Counted from the first letter of the stretch, positions 1 to 9,487 are shown. The stretch is 64,000 bases of DNA from NC2004 sp050874905 (GCA_050874905.1 JBNMLP010000004.1:62001-126000); one strand, 5' to 3'. Notes: generated by a model from the letters alone, not told the origin. Made by a program: numbers and translations.

Positions 1-1250
1 ACCTGTCCATCATAGATCACAGACATCTTCTCGATCTTAGAGTGGTCACCAGGATAACGGTTAGAGATCTCGATCTGGAATCTTCTGTTGATCTCCTCTA
101 CGATCTGGTAGATACGAGGTAATAATCTTGAGAATAACTCGATCGGCCATTTCTCCAATGCTTCTGCCATGATCGTGTGGTTCGTATACGCACAGGTCTT
201 TGTTGTAATAGCCCATGCATCATCCCAGCTCAATCCTTCCTCATCCATTAAGATACGCATTAACTCTGCTACGGTAACAGTTGGGTGGGTATCATTTAAC
301 TGGAACACTACCTTCTCAGGAAGCTTCTTGATATCTTTGTTGTTCTCCTTGAACTTTAAGATGGCTCTCTGTACAGATGCAGATACGAAGAAGTACTGCT
401 GTTTTAAACGAAGCTCTTTACCGGCATAGTGATTATCATTTGGATATAATACTTCACAGATGGTATTTGCTAAGTTCTGCTCCTCAACGGCTCTCTGATA
501 CTCGCCCTTATCAAAGGAATCTAAGTTGAAGGTCTGACATGCTTCTGCATCCCAGATACGGAGTGTGTTTACTACGTTATTGCCATAACCTACAACCGGC
601 ATATCATATGGAATCGCACGGATTGCCTGATAATCTTTCTGAACAAAGTTCATCTTACCATCTGCACCCTGCTCTGCCTCAACATGTCCGCCAAACTTAA
701 CGATCACTGCATAATCATCACGACGGATCTCAAATGGGTTGCCGTGTCGTAACCAGTCATCCGGTTTCTCGATCTGGTATCCATCACGGATCTCCTGACG
801 GAACATACCATAGCGGTAGCGGATACCACAACCATAAGCAGGATAGCCAAGAGTTGCCAGAGAATCTAAGAAACAAGCTGCCAGACGGCCTAAACCACCG
901 TTACCAAGTGCTGCATCCGGCTCCTGATCCTCGATCGCATTCAGATCAAATCCTAACTCATCCAACGCTTCTGCGATCTCTTTATAGTATGTTAAGTTGA
1001 TCATGTTATTACCAAGCGCACGGCCCATCAAAAACTCCATGGACAGATAGTATACGGTTTTCGCATTCTTCTTCTCGTACTCTTTGTGAGTTGCGATCCA
1101 GCGGTCGATCACGTAATCTTTTACTGCATAGGAAACTGCCTGATATACCTGCTGAGGAGTTGCCTCATCGATCGTTTTACGGTACTGCACTTTCACGTTC
1201 TCAACGACTGCTTTTTTGAATGCTTCCTTGTTGAAATTACTTTTCTTCAT
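1..1250 (-). CDS. glgP: Glycogen/maltodextrin phosphorylase, N-terminal part (runs off the window)
   Basis: This is the first ~416 codons of glycogen phosphorylase, which releases glucose-1-phosphate from alpha-1,4-glucan ends. The 3' part lies beyond position 1; the family is usually about 800 residues. The start ATG at 1248-1250 begins MKKSNFNKEAFKK and has an AAGAAGGGTGG ribosome binding site upstream. Family hallmarks read from the sequence are YLSMEFLMGRALGNN, DAALGNGGLGRLAACF, YGIRYRYGMF-type residues and VVFQLNDTHP. It starts only 38 bases after ileS on the same strand with no terminator between, so the two may be cotranscribed. The catalytic lysine region that binds pyridoxal phosphate is outside the window. 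Together with malQ and glgB it indicates a glycogen cycle. Identification is secure; completeness cannot be judged. Confidence 0.93.
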   Translation of the reverse strand, partial: MKKSNFNKEAFKKAVVENVKVQYRKTIDEATPQQVYQAVSYAVKDYVIDRWIATHKEYEKKNAKTVYYLSMEFLMGRALGNNMINLTYYKEIAEALDELGFDLNAIEDQEPDAALGNGGLGRLAACFLDSLATLGYPAYGCGIRYRYGMFRQEIRDGYQIEKPDDWLRHGNPFEIRRDDYAVIVKFGGHVEAEQGADGKMNFVQKDYQAIRAIPYDMPVVGYGNNVVNTLRIWDAEACQTFNLDSFDKGEYQRAVEEQNLANTICEVLYPNDNHYAGKELRLKQQYFFVSASVQRAILKFKENNKDIKKLPEKVVFQLNDTHPTVTVAELMRILMDEEGLSWDDAWAITTKTCAYTNHTIMAEALEKWPIELFSRLLPRIYQIVEEINRRFQIEISNRYPGDHSKIEKMSVIYDGQ

Positions 1251-1288
1251 GTTCTGCACATCCACCCTTCTTTAAAAATGTTTACTAC

Positions 1289-4200
1289 TTAGTTGTTAGA
1301 CTGCTCTACGCCAATGGTTACCGTTTCGCCATTGATATTCCAATCTTTGACGAAGCCCTTTGTCTCACCGAGAATAATATTCTTTGCAAGAACATCGTGC
1401 TTAATTACGTCGGCATTCTTTGTCATAATGTCGGCAATCCTATCATTGTTATCGTTATAAACGATAATGTTATCAGTAACTTCAAAACCAGCTTCCTTAC
1501 GCATATTCTGAATCTTGCTGATCAATTCACGTACCAGACCTTCCTCTAACAATTCCTCGGTCAGTTTGGTATCAAGCACAACGGTCACACCGCCATCTGC
1601 CTCAGACTGGTAACCCTCCTGCTGCGTCATCTCGATCAAAAGATCCGCTTTTTCAAGAGTAACCTCGCCACTTGGAAGTGACAGGGTGATCGCACCCTTC
1701 TGATTCAGCTCGCTCATCGCTTCATTGCCGTTTAATGTGCCAAGTGCCTGCTTGATCTCACCAAGCTGCTTGCCATACTTCGGACCTACGGTTTTAAGCT
1801 GTGGCTTGAATGTATATGTGGTGTAAGAACTTACGTCCTGCGTAAATTCTGCTGATTTGACATTTAACTCGTCCTCTATGATCTCTACATAGAAATCAGA
1901 CAGTGCATGCTCTGCCGCAATAAACATCTTACCGATCGGCTGACGGTTTTTGATGTTGGCACTGTTTCTGGCTGCACGTCCCAGTACTACGATCTTCAAA
2001 ACTTCGTCCATATCTTCCTCTAACTTCGGATCGATCATGGATTCGTCTGCAACCGGGTAATCACAAAGATGGATACTCTGTGGAGCCTCAGGATCAAGAC
2101 CGGCTACCAGATTCTGGTAAATATCCTCTGTCATGAACGGGATCATCGGTGCAGCAACCTTTGCGGTAGTTACCAATGCCGTATAAAGCGTCATGTATGC
2201 ATTGATCTTATCCTGCTCCATGCCCTTTGCCCAGTAACGCTCACGACCGCGTCTGACATACCAGTTACTCATATCATCAACAAATTCCTGCAGTGCTCTT
2301 GCACTCTCCGGAATACGGTAATTGCTAAGATTATCATCCACTGTTTTGATCAGTGTGTTCAACTTGGAAAGCAGCCATTTATCCATTACGGAAAGCTTGT
2401 CATATTCCAGCTTATGCTCCAGCGGATTGAACTGGTCGATCTCAGCATAAAGCACATAAAATGCATAGGTATTCCATAGGGTTCCCATGAACTTACGCTG
2501 ACCTTCCGTTACAGCCTTACCGTGGAAGCGGTTTGGCAGCCATGGGGCACTGTTGATGTAGAAGTACCAGCGGATCGCATCTGCGCCGTAAGTGGACAGT
2601 GCTTCCATCGGATCTACTGCATTTCCCTTGGACTTACTCATCTTCTGACCATTCTCATCCTGTACATGTCCGAGCACGATAACGTTCTCATATGGTGCTT
2701 TGTTAAATAACAGCGTAGACTCCGCAAGCAAGGAATAGAACCATCCACGGGTCTGATCTACCGCCTCAGAAATAAACTGTGCCGGGAACTGCTGCTCAAA
2801 TAACTCTTTGTTCTCAAATGGATAATGATGCTGTGCAAATGGCATCGCACCACTGTCAAACCAGCAGTCGATCACCTCAGGTACACGGTGCATCTGTTTG
2901 CCACAGCATGGACAAGGGATCGTCACGCTGTCAATATATGGGCGGTGCAGCTCAATCTTTGCTGCATCCGGGTTGCCGCTCTTTTCTGCCAGCTCTGCCC
3001 GGCTTCCGATGGACTCCATATGTCCACATTCACATTCCCATACATTCAGCGGTGTACCCCAGTAACGGTTTCTGGAAATACCCCAGTCCTGAATATTCTC
3101 TAACCAGTCACCAAAACGACCTTTTCCAATAGATTCCGGAATCCAGTTGATCGTATTGTTGTTGCGGATCAGATCATCTTTCACTTCCGTCATCTTGATG
3201 AACCAGGACTCTCTCGCATAGTAGATCAGCGGAGTGTCACAACGCCAGCAGAATGGATAATCATGTTCAAACTTCGGTGCATCAAACAGCAGTCCGCGTT
3301 TTTCCAGATCCACCAATACCGGCTTGTCCGCATCCTTTACAAACAAACCTGCAAATTCCTTTGTTTCCGGTGACATGTTACCCTTGCCATCGACAAGCTG
3401 AACAAATGGAAGATCATATTTACGTCCAACTTTCGCATCATCCTCACCAAATGCCGGAGCAATATGAACGATACCGGTACCATCTGACATCGTAACATAG
3501 TCATCACAAGTCACATAGTATCCTTTCTTATGCTGCTTTTCGCAGATATCTAACGCAAAATCAAATAATGGCTCATACTCTTTATGTTCCAGATCCGTTC
3601 CGACGAACTTCTCTAACACTTCATACGCAGGCTTGCCCTCTTCTGCCAGAGAACCGAGTACCTTGTCAAGCAGTGCCTCCGCCAGATAGTAAACCAGACC
3701 ATCTGCTGCCTTTACTTTACAGTAGGTCTCACTTGGGTTCACACAAAGTGCCACGTTGCTCGGAAGCGTCCATGGAGTTGTTGTCCATGCTAAGAAATAA
3801 GCATCCTCACCTACAACCTTGAAGCGGACAACCGCAGAACGTTCTTTTACTGATTTATAGCCCTGTGCCACCTCATGAGAGGAAAGCGGAGTACCGCAGC
3901 GTGGGCAGTAAGGCACGATCTTAAATCCCTTGTAAAGCAGCTTCTTATCCCAGATCTGTTTGAGTGCCCACCACTCAGACTCGATAAAATCATCATGATA
4001 GGTCACATATGGATCATCCATATCTGCCCAGAAACCAACGACATCGGAGAACTCCTCCCACATGCCTTTGTATTTCCATACGGATTCCTTACACTTGGAA
4101 ATGAACGGATCCAGACCATACTCTTCGATCTGCTCCTTGCCATCCAGTCCGAGCATCTTCTCTACCTCTAACTCTACCGGCAGTCCGTGGGTATCCCAGC

Positions 4201-4450
4201 CTGCCTTACGAGGTACTTTATATCCCTTCATCGTACGATAGCGGGGAATCATATCCTTAATTACACGGGTCAGCACATGACCAATGTGCGGTTTTCCATT
4301 TGCAGTTGGCGGTCCATCATAAAACATATAAGTCGGACAGCCTTCCCGCATTTCAATACTTTTCTTAAAAATGTCATTTTTCTTCCAGAATTCAGAAACC
4401 TTCTTTTCGCGATCCACGAAATTCAGGTTTGCCGATACTTTCTCGTACAT
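1289..4450 (-). CDS. ileS: Isoleucyl-tRNA synthetase, type 2 (eukaryote/archaea-like)
   Basis: Charges tRNA-Ile with isoleucine in the cytoplasm. The 1053-residue product has the class I HIGH motif in PPTANGKPHIGHV near the N terminus, the CP1 editing insert (GTPLSSHEVAQGY, AWTTTPWTLPSN), the KMSKS loop (QKMSKSKGNAVDP) and a long C-terminal domain. The spacing and wording (HEVAQGYKSV, DQTRGWFYSLL) are those of the longer type-2 enzymes rather than the Bacillus or E. coli type. The start at 4450 (MYEKVSANLNF) is chosen because AGGAGG lies eight bases upstream; a longer frame reaching 4492 has no such site. No T-box antiterminator sequence was seen in the short leader. Divergent from malQ; a sigma-A promoter lies at 4502-4530. 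Family knowledge: type-2 enzymes tend to be less sensitive to mupirocin. Confidence 0.96.
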   Translation of the reverse strand: MYEKVSANLNFVDREKKVSEFWKKNDIFKKSIEMREGCPTYMFYDGPPTANGKPHIGHVLTRVIKDMIPRYRTMKGYKVPRKAGWDTHGLPVELEVEKMLGLDGKEQIEEYGLDPFISKCKESVWKYKGMWEEFSDVVGFWADMDDPYVTYHDDFIESEWWALKQIWDKKLLYKGFKIVPYCPRCGTPLSSHEVAQGYKSVKERSAVVRFKVVGEDAYFLAWTTTPWTLPSNVALCVNPSETYCKVKAADGLVYYLAEALLDKVLGSLAEEGKPAYEVLEKFVGTDLEHKEYEPLFDFALDICEKQHKKGYYVTCDDYVTMSDGTGIVHIAPAFGEDDAKVGRKYDLPFVQLVDGKGNMSPETKEFAGLFVKDADKPVLVDLEKRGLLFDAPKFEHDYPFCWRCDTPLIYYARESWFIKMTEVKDDLIRNNNTINWIPESIGKGRFGDWLENIQDWGISRNRYWGTPLNVWECECGHMESIGSRAELAEKSGNPDAAKIELHRPYIDSVTIPCPCCGKQMHRVPEVIDCWFDSGAMPFAQHHYPFENKELFEQQFPAQFISEAVDQTRGWFYSLLAESTLLFNKAPYENVIVLGHVQDENGQKMSKSKGNAVDPMEALSTYGADAIRWYFYINSAPWLPNRFHGKAVTEGQRKFMGTLWNTYAFYVLYAEIDQFNPLEHKLEYDKLSVMDKWLLSKLNTLIKTVDDNLSNYRIPESARALQEFVDDMSNWYVRRGRERYWAKGMEQDKINAYMTLYTALVTTAKVAAPMIPFMTEDIYQNLVAGLDPEAPQSIHLCDYPVADESMIDPKLEEDMDEVLKIVVLGRAARNSANIKNRQPIGKMFIAAEHALSDFYVEIIEDELNVKSAEFTQDVSSYTTYTFKPQLKTVGPKYGKQLGEIKQALGTLNGNEAMSELNQKGAITLSLPSGEVTLEKADLLIEMTQQEGYQSEADGGVTVVLDTKLTEELLEEGLVRELISKIQNMRKEAGFEVTDNIIVYNDNNDRIADIMTKNADVIKHDVLAKNIILGETKGFVKDWNINGETVTIGVEQSNN

Positions 4451-4501
4451 GCTTGTTCCTCCTGCCATTCGTCCGTGCCATAAGGCACACATATATACAT
4501 T

Positions 4502-4530
4502 ACTATACTATTATTTTGCCTCAAAATCAA
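4502..4530 (-). promoter_or_regulatory. Sigma-A-type promoter for ileS
   Basis: On the minus strand TTGATT (4525-4530) and TATAGT (4502-4507) are separated by 17 bases, about 50 bases upstream of the ileS start. Read by eye only. Confidence 0.6.
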
Positions 4531-4581
4531 CTATTGCACCGAATTTCGTACATTTTGTTGCCGTAGAATAAGAATGCAGAC

Positions 4582-4611
4582 TTGTCACGCAGATACAGAT
4601 TAGGGTATAAT
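4582..4611 (+). promoter_or_regulatory. Sigma-A-type promoter for malQ
   Basis: TTGTCA (4582-4587) and a perfect TATAAT (4606-4611) are separated by 18 bases, 38 bases before the malQ start. It is divergent from the ileS promoter. Confidence 0.65.
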
Positions 4612-4649
4612 AAGTACGGTTTTATTACATAATATAGGAGGTACGATCC

Positions 4650-6173
4650 ATGCGTACAAAAAAATCACAGGACAATCCTTCCTTAAAGGAGCGTCTGTCT
4701 GGAATATTAGTGCATCCGACTTCATTTCCGAGTCCTTACGGCATTGGGGATTTAGGCCCGGGCGCAAAAGAATTTATCGACTTTTTGGAAAAAGCAGGAC
4801 AGCATTTATGGCAGGTACTGCCACTTGGCCCGACCGGATTTGGTAATTCTCCTTACCAGTCCTATTCTTCTTTTGCCGGCCAGCCACTCCTCATCAGTCC
4901 GGATGAGCTGATAAAAGATGGGTTACTTGAGAAAAAAGATTTGGGAGAAATTCCAAAATGGGACAATGAGCTGCGCGCCGATTATGACAAAGCAGCGGAA
5001 TACAAATCCGAATTATTCCACATCGCCTACGAGCACTTTGTGGAGCTTAAGGATGCCCCGATCAAAAAGGAATATAACAGTTTCGTCAGAAAGACTCCTT
5101 GGCTGAAAGATTACTCTTTATTTATGGCATGCAAGGATTTCCATGATGGTGCAAGCTGGCAGGAATGGGACAAAGAGATCGCCCTTCCTACCGATGCAGC
5201 CAAAGAAAAATGGACGAAAAAGCTTAAAAAAAGCGTTGATTACTATCGCTTCATCCAGTTTTTATTCTTCCGCCAGTGGACTGCATTAAAAACGTATGCC
5301 AATGAAAGAGGAATTGAGATCATCGGTGATATTCCGATCTTCATTTCCTCCGACAGCTGTGACGTATGGGCAAACAAGAACCTGTTCCAGCTTGACTCCA
5401 AAGGATATCCGACCAGCGTAGCCGGAGTACCACCGGATTATTTCAGTGCTACCGGACAGCTTTGGGGCAATCCACTTTATAATTGGAAGGAACACGAAAA
5501 AACTGGCTTTGCATGGTGGATTGAGCGTATCAAAGCGCAGCTTCAGGTAACCGATTACTTAAGGATTGACCATTTCCGCGGCTTTGAAGCATACTGGTCT
5601 GTTCCTGCAAAGGAAGAAACTGCGATCAATGGAAAATGGATCAAGGCACCGGGCAAGAAACTGTTTGAAGCGATTGAAAAAGCATTGGGAGATGACCTTC
5701 CGATCATCGCTGAGGATCTGGGTGTGATCACACCGGAAGTAGAAGCGTTGCGGGATGCGTTCCATTTTCCTGGTATGAAGGTGCTGCAGTTTGCATTTGA
5801 CGACATTTCAGAAAATGCGTTCCTGCCACATCATTATTCCTACAACTGCATCTGCTACAGTGGTACACACGACAACGATACCACCGCAGGCTGGTACCGC
5901 ACGGCAAAGGAAGAAAGCCGTGACAAGGTACGCCGCTACATGGGCTGCGACGGCAACAATGTAAGCTGGGATTTCTTATGTACTGCATGGAAGAGTGTGG
6001 CACGCATGGCGATCGTTCCGTTACAGGATGTAATGCGCATGGACAGTGATGCCCGCATGAATACACCGGGTACTCCGGAAGGCAACTGGATCTGGCGTTA
6101 CAGCAAAGAACAGTTAAAAGAGGAAGATGCCATCAACTTACGTCTTACCACCGAACTTTATGGACGGTTGTAA
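4650..6173 (+). CDS. malQ: 4-alpha-glucanotransferase (amylomaltase)
   Basis: A GH77 enzyme that moves alpha-1,4-glucan segments between maltodextrins, feeding glgP and glgB products. The 507-residue length matches single-domain bacterial amylomaltases. Visible hallmarks are SPYQSYSSFAGQPLLIS near the N terminus, GDIPIFISSDSCDVWAN, the nucleophile region DYLRIDHFRGFEAYW (catalytic Asp), the acid/base region PIIAEDLGVITPEV (catalytic Glu) and the third Asp in YSGTHDNDTTAGWY. The start is set by AGGAGG ten bases upstream. The gene is the first of a plus-strand run continuing into plsC 27 bases later. Confidence is high because all three catalytic motifs are intact. Confidence 0.96.
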   Translation: MRTKKSQDNPSLKERLSGILVHPTSFPSPYGIGDLGPGAKEFIDFLEKAGQHLWQVLPLGPTGFGNSPYQSYSSFAGQPLLISPDELIKDGLLEKKDLGEIPKWDNELRADYDKAAEYKSELFHIAYEHFVELKDAPIKKEYNSFVRKTPWLKDYSLFMACKDFHDGASWQEWDKEIALPTDAAKEKWTKKLKKSVDYYRFIQFLFFRQWTALKTYANERGIEIIGDIPIFISSDSCDVWANKNLFQLDSKGYPTSVAGVPPDYFSATGQLWGNPLYNWKEHEKTGFAWWIERIKAQLQVTDYLRIDHFRGFEAYWSVPAKEETAINGKWIKAPGKKLFEAIEKALGDDLPIIAEDLGVITPEVEALRDAFHFPGMKVLQFAFDDISENAFLPHHYSYNCICYSGTHDNDTTAGWYRTAKEESRDKVRRYMGCDGNNVSWDFLCTAWKSVARMAIVPLQDVMRMDSDARMNTPGTPEGNWIWRYSKEQLKEEDAINLRLTTELYGRL

Positions 6174-6200
6174 TCCGCTTTCGGAAAGGAGTGGAAGCAC

Positions 6201-6935
6201 ATGCGAATTGTTGCAATATTAGGCTATGTACTGTTCTTTTTTCTCACCGGATTAAAGACAGACAAAAACATACAGCAAAAGATCAAGGAGAATCCAAAAC
6301 AGGGCTTCCTGCTTGGAAACGACATTGTCCGTCAAAAATTCAAAGGGGTGTTAAAGCTCAGCGGAACAAAGATCGTAGCAAAGGGAACGGAACACATTCC
6401 GGACACCTCTGCCCTTTATGTAGGAAATCACCGCAGCTATTTTGACATTTTGACAACTCATGTCACGATCAACCGCCCGGTCGGCTATATCGCCAAATCC
6501 GAGATGTTAAAGATTCCATTTTTAAATCACTGGATGAACAACATCGGCTGCCTGTTTCTGGATCGCAAGGACAACAAGCAGGCATTAAAGACGATCTTAG
6601 CCGGTGTAAAACTTTTAAAAAATGACACCGTAAGCTTATACATTTTCCCGGAAGGCACCCGCGGTCACAGCGAGGAAATGGCTCCTTTTAAAAAAGGCAG
6701 TTTTAAGATGGCAGAGAAATCCGGCCGTCCGATCGTGCCGATCGGCATTGTCAACTCCGACAACGTCTTTGAAAACAATGGGGCATTCCGTAAGATCCGT
6801 CCTGCTACCGTTTACTTAAATATCGGAGAGCCGATCTATTTTGATACCTTATCCGAAGACCAGCAGAAACACATTGATGTTTATGTGCAGGGAATTGTAA
6901 AAGATCTGATTGCAGATTTGAAAAAAGAATGTTAA
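6201..6935 (+). CDS. plsC: 1-acyl-sn-glycerol-3-phosphate acyltransferase family protein
   Basis: A membrane-associated acyltransferase of 244 residues, expected to acylate lysophosphatidic acid to phosphatidic acid in phospholipid synthesis. A short hydrophobic N-terminal stretch (about residues 1-16) is followed by the catalytic NHxxxxD motif (VGNHRSYFDI) and the substrate-binding FPEGTRG motif, the two blocks that define the family. A strong GGAAAGGAG site precedes the ATG. It sits between malQ and a small membrane protein on the same strand, with short gaps suggesting one transcript. Substrate specificity cannot be read from the sequence; other family members act on other lysolipids. Confidence 0.9.
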   Translation: MRIVAILGYVLFFFLTGLKTDKNIQQKIKENPKQGFLLGNDIVRQKFKGVLKLSGTKIVAKGTEHIPDTSALYVGNHRSYFDILTTHVTINRPVGYIAKSEMLKIPFLNHWMNNIGCLFLDRKDNKQALKTILAGVKLLKNDTVSLYIFPEGTRGHSEEMAPFKKGSFKMAEKSGRPIVPIGIVNSDNVFENNGAFRKIRPATVYLNIGEPIYFDTLSEDQQKHIDVYVQGIVKDLIADLKKEC

Positions 6936-6996
6936 AATGGTTGTTTGTAACGGGTTTTAACGAAAAGAATGACAAATAGTTTGGAGGTACACTACT

Positions 6997-7500
6997 ATGA
7001 CAGGTTGGATTATCGCCATCATTGTATTGGTGGTTATGGTTGGAATTTTTGTCGGACTCTACTTCTTCGGCAAGAAAATGCAAACGAAACAGGAAGCACA
7101 GCAGGAACAGATGATGGCTGCCGCACAGCCGGCATCCCTTTTGATCATCGATAAAAAGCGGATGAAAGTGAAGGACGCAAATCTGCCGAAGGTGGTCATG
7201 GATCAGGTTCCAAAACGTCTGCGCGGTTCCAAAATGCCGATCGTAAAGGCAAAAGTAGGACCACAGGTACTTTCCCTGATCTGCGACGAAGCGATCTTTG
7301 ACGAGATTCCGGTAAAGCGTGAGGTAAAAGCCATGATCAGCGGTATTTACATCGTAAGCGTAAAGAACATCCGCGGTACTATGGCACAGCCGGAAGGCAA
7401 GAAAAAGAAATCTTGGCGCAGTAAGCTTTTGAAAAAACAGCAGGAGCTTCGCAAGGAGATCGAAGAAGAAAATACATCCAAAAAGAAGAACAAAAAATAA
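6997..7500 (+). CDS. Small membrane-anchored protein of unknown function
   Basis: A 167-residue protein with one N-terminal transmembrane helix (residues about 4-25, TGWIIAIIVLVVMVGIFVGL), a soluble middle and a very basic C-terminal tail rich in Lys and Glu (about residues 130-167). The middle contains two alternating beta-like segments around SLLIIDKKRMKVKDANLP and PIVKAKVGPQVLSLICDE. I do not recognise a named domain. The start has GGAGG upstream, and a strong terminator follows, so it is the last gene of the malQ-plsC run. The arrangement suggests a cytoplasmic domain tethered to the inner face of the membrane; the basic tail could contact lipid or nucleic acid, but that is inference. Confidence 0.8.
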   Translation: MTGWIIAIIVLVVMVGIFVGLYFFGKKMQTKQEAQQEQMMAAAQPASLLIIDKKRMKVKDANLPKVVMDQVPKRLRGSKMPIVKAKVGPQVLSLICDEAIFDEIPVKREVKAMISGIYIVSVKNIRGTMAQPEGKKKKSWRSKLLKKQQELRKEIEEENTSKKKNKK

Positions 7501-7512
7501 TTCATCAAGATC

Positions 7513-7547
7513 AAAAAAGAGGCTGTTACAAAACAGTCTCTTTTTTT
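7513..7547 (+). terminator. Rho-independent terminator after the malQ-plsC run
   Basis: A ten-base stem AGAGGCTGTT / AACAGTCTCT (one G-T pair) with a four-base loop is followed by seven T residues. Confidence 0.9.
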
Positions 7548-7632
7548 GTATCTGCTTTTCTTTTTTGCACCTCACTGAGTTTCTTATAATAGAGGGGGCC
7601 AAATCCTACATGCATGTGGAAAGGGAAACTAT

Positions 7633-8136
7633 ATGGAAAATACTTTCTTAGACAATTTAATAAAGCACTACGAACGATACGTGTTCACGATCGTACGACA
7701 GCAGTGGAATACCAAAGATATTGATCCGCTGCTGATGGAAGATGTCATGCAGGAGATCTGGCTTCGCTGTTTGAAAGCCCGAAACACGATGGAAGCATTT
7801 GACGAACTTCAAACGAAGGCTTACCTCTCTGCGATCGCCCGGAACACAACACGTTCCTTTTTAAAGAAGCAACGCAAAACTGTACTTTTTTATGAAGGTG
7901 AGGAGGAGAAGCTGCCGGAGCTGTCCTATATCGAAGAATATGACAATGCTGTCTACCATTCGATCGCAGCACTCCCAAACGGATTAAAAGAGGTGATTTT
8001 ATTAAAATATGTGGCAGGTCTTACCCGAAAAGAAATCGCCGCGCAACTTCATATCAGCACCGTCACCGTCACGAACCGGATTAAAAAAGCCAGACAGTTA
8101 TTAGCAAAAGAATGGAACCAAAATGAGCAATCTTAA
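7633..8136 (+). CDS. ECF-type RNA polymerase sigma factor
   Basis: A 167-residue sigma-70 family factor of the extracytoplasmic-function type. Region 2 is seen around DVMQEIWLRCLKA and AYLSAIARNTTRSFLKKQ, and region 4 in the last third with the helix-turn-helix ELHIS-like LTRKEIAAQLHISTVTVTNR. The factor would recruit RNA polymerase to a small regulon. It is followed after 17 bases by a membrane protein of anti-sigma type and then a secreted protein, a usual arrangement in which the anti-sigma partner holds the factor at the membrane. AAAGGG precedes the ATG. The promoter upstream overlaps the preceding terminator region and I could not assign it. The ECF subgroup is not assigned. Confidence 0.9.
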   Translation: MENTFLDNLIKHYERYVFTIVRQQWNTKDIDPLLMEDVMQEIWLRCLKARNTMEAFDELQTKAYLSAIARNTTRSFLKKQRKTVLFYEGEEEKLPELSYIEEYDNAVYHSIAALPNGLKEVILLKYVAGLTRKEIAAQLHISTVTVTNRIKKARQLLAKEWNQNEQS

Positions 8137-8153
8137 CTTAGGAGGTGTTTATC

Positions 8154-8924
8154 ATGAAACGACATGAAACGAACATGAAAGAATTATTAACCACCTATCT
8201 TACTGTAGAAGAAGAAAAGATCGAAACAAAACTGTTACAGGATCCGGTAGAAACTCCTGTCTTTGACAAAACATTTTACGAAAAACTGGATCAGGCTGCA
8301 GAAAAAGAACAGAAAAAGCCATCCCACAAAAAACATACTGTACCAAAAGTGGCAGCTGCCTGTGCCTTTTTACTGCTTGTCACCTGTCTGATGAATCCGG
8401 TTACAAGAACGTATGCAACAGACGCTTTCGATCATTTATTTACATGGCTGAAGCAGGAAGGCCCGCAGGGTACGGATATTTACACCTTAGAAAATAAATC
8501 AAGAAATGCAACAACAGAAATGACACATATCATCCCGAAAGCAGGATATATGCCAGAGGGATTTGTATATGACAAAGAAGATTCCTTTTCTGGAGAAGAC
8601 ATGTTCTATTATAAATATGTACGTAATACTTCTGACAAAAAAGAAACATTTGCTTTGGCATTAGATTACGTTTCCCGAAATGAAAAATTAGCATTAAACA
8701 ACGAATGGGATTACTCAGAAACTGTAACCATAAATGGACTTGATTACACTTTTAACTACTCTTATATCAAGGATGCCAAATGGTTAGATATTGTTGTTTA
8801 CTGTTTTGATAAAAATGTAGTATTAGACTTCGGCTATAGCTGCACACCATGCGACGGAAAAGACGATAAAACAATTCTGCCGAAAAAAGAATTTGTAAAA
8901 ATCATCAAGAATCTGGAGTATTGA
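8154..8924 (+). CDS. Predicted anti-sigma factor with C-terminal DUF4367-like domain
   Basis: A 256-residue single-pass membrane protein. Residues about 1-60 form a charged cytoplasmic segment, a hydrophobic helix follows (VPKVAAACAFLLLVTCL, about residues 62-78), and the rest is an extracytoplasmic domain with a VP/GYMPEGF-like sequence (KAGYMPEGFVYDKED) of the kind found in DUF4367 proteins. Position directly after an ECF sigma gene is the main reason for the anti-sigma call. The start at 8154 is preferred because AGGAGG lies ten bases upstream; an in-frame GTG nine bases earlier would sit inside that site. No zinc-binding anti-sigma motif (HxxxCxxC) is present. The signal sensed is unknown. 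Confidence 0.72.
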   Translation: MKRHETNMKELLTTYLTVEEEKIETKLLQDPVETPVFDKTFYEKLDQAAEKEQKKPSHKKHTVPKVAAACAFLLLVTCLMNPVTRTYATDAFDHLFTWLKQEGPQGTDIYTLENKSRNATTEMTHIIPKAGYMPEGFVYDKEDSFSGEDMFYYKYVRNTSDKKETFALALDYVSRNEKLALNNEWDYSETVTINGLDYTFNYSYIKDAKWLDIVVYCFDKNVVLDFGYSCTPCDGKDDKTILPKKEFVKIIKNLEY

Positions 8925-8989
8925 TTAACCTTTGATCATGTAGGGAGTAACCTATTATGATAAATATTCTACAGAAAGAAGGAAATTTC

Positions 8990-9400
8990 ATGAAAAGATT
9001 TATTCTTGCAATGTTAATGATCTGTACCCTTGTCGGTTTTAGCACTACTATAAATAGTAATGCCGCAGCCATAGAACCTTATGCAAACAATGTGCAGGAC
9101 ATTAAGGCAACGTTATCTATTTCAGCAAGTGGTACAGCTGCTGTCAGTTTTCACGTTTTATTAAAAGGAAATCCACCACATTCTATTACTACTACAACTA
9201 AGCTTATGAGAAGAAGTGGAAATTCTTGGGTTGAAGTAAAAAAGTGGACTGATACTAGTAGCACATCATCCCTGTATGTTGAAAAACGAAAGTACGCAGT
9301 TCCATCACACGGAACATACAAAGTTACGTTATCTGCTTCCACTCGAAGTGGCGCAAGCTATGAAGTTTATAACACAGAAAGTAATGCCGCCACTTATTAA
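8990..9400 (+). CDS. Small secreted protein, function unknown
   Basis: A 136-residue protein with a classical signal peptide (MKRFILAMLMICTLVGFS, cleavage probably after NSNAAA), followed by a roughly 105-residue Ser/Thr-rich domain that alternates short polar and hydrophobic stretches, consistent with a small beta sandwich. I do not recognise the family. The start at 8990 is chosen because GAAGGAAA is close upstream and the signal peptide then begins with a normal basic n-region; an in-frame ATG at 8957 with a GGGAGT site would add eleven residues and cannot be excluded. It is the third gene after the ECF/anti-sigma pair and may be the regulon's output. Coding composition is AT-richer than neighbouring housekeeping genes. 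Confidence 0.75.
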   Translation: MKRFILAMLMICTLVGFSTTINSNAAAIEPYANNVQDIKATLSISASGTAAVSFHVLLKGNPPHSITTTTKLMRRSGNSWVEVKKWTDTSSTSSLYVEKRKYAVPSHGTYKVTLSASTRSGASYEVYNTESNAATY

Positions 9401-9416
9401 AAGGTTCACTTTCTAA

Positions 9417-9460
9417 CCCCCGGTCATATCCCGACATCACGAGATATGACCGGGGGTTTC
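9417..9460 (+). terminator. Hairpin terminator after the ECF operon
   Basis: A perfect 14-bp stem (9417-9430 with 9443-9456) encloses a 12-base loop. The T tract after it is short (TTTCTC), so termination may be modest. Confidence 0.7.
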
Positions 9461-9487
9461 TCATTATAACCATCGCAGCAAAAGCAG

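Noticed and set aside
4451..4649. T-box riboswitch for ileS
   Set aside because: The divergent interval is only 200 bases and contains no T-box sequence (GGGTGGNACCGCG) or specifier-like structure.
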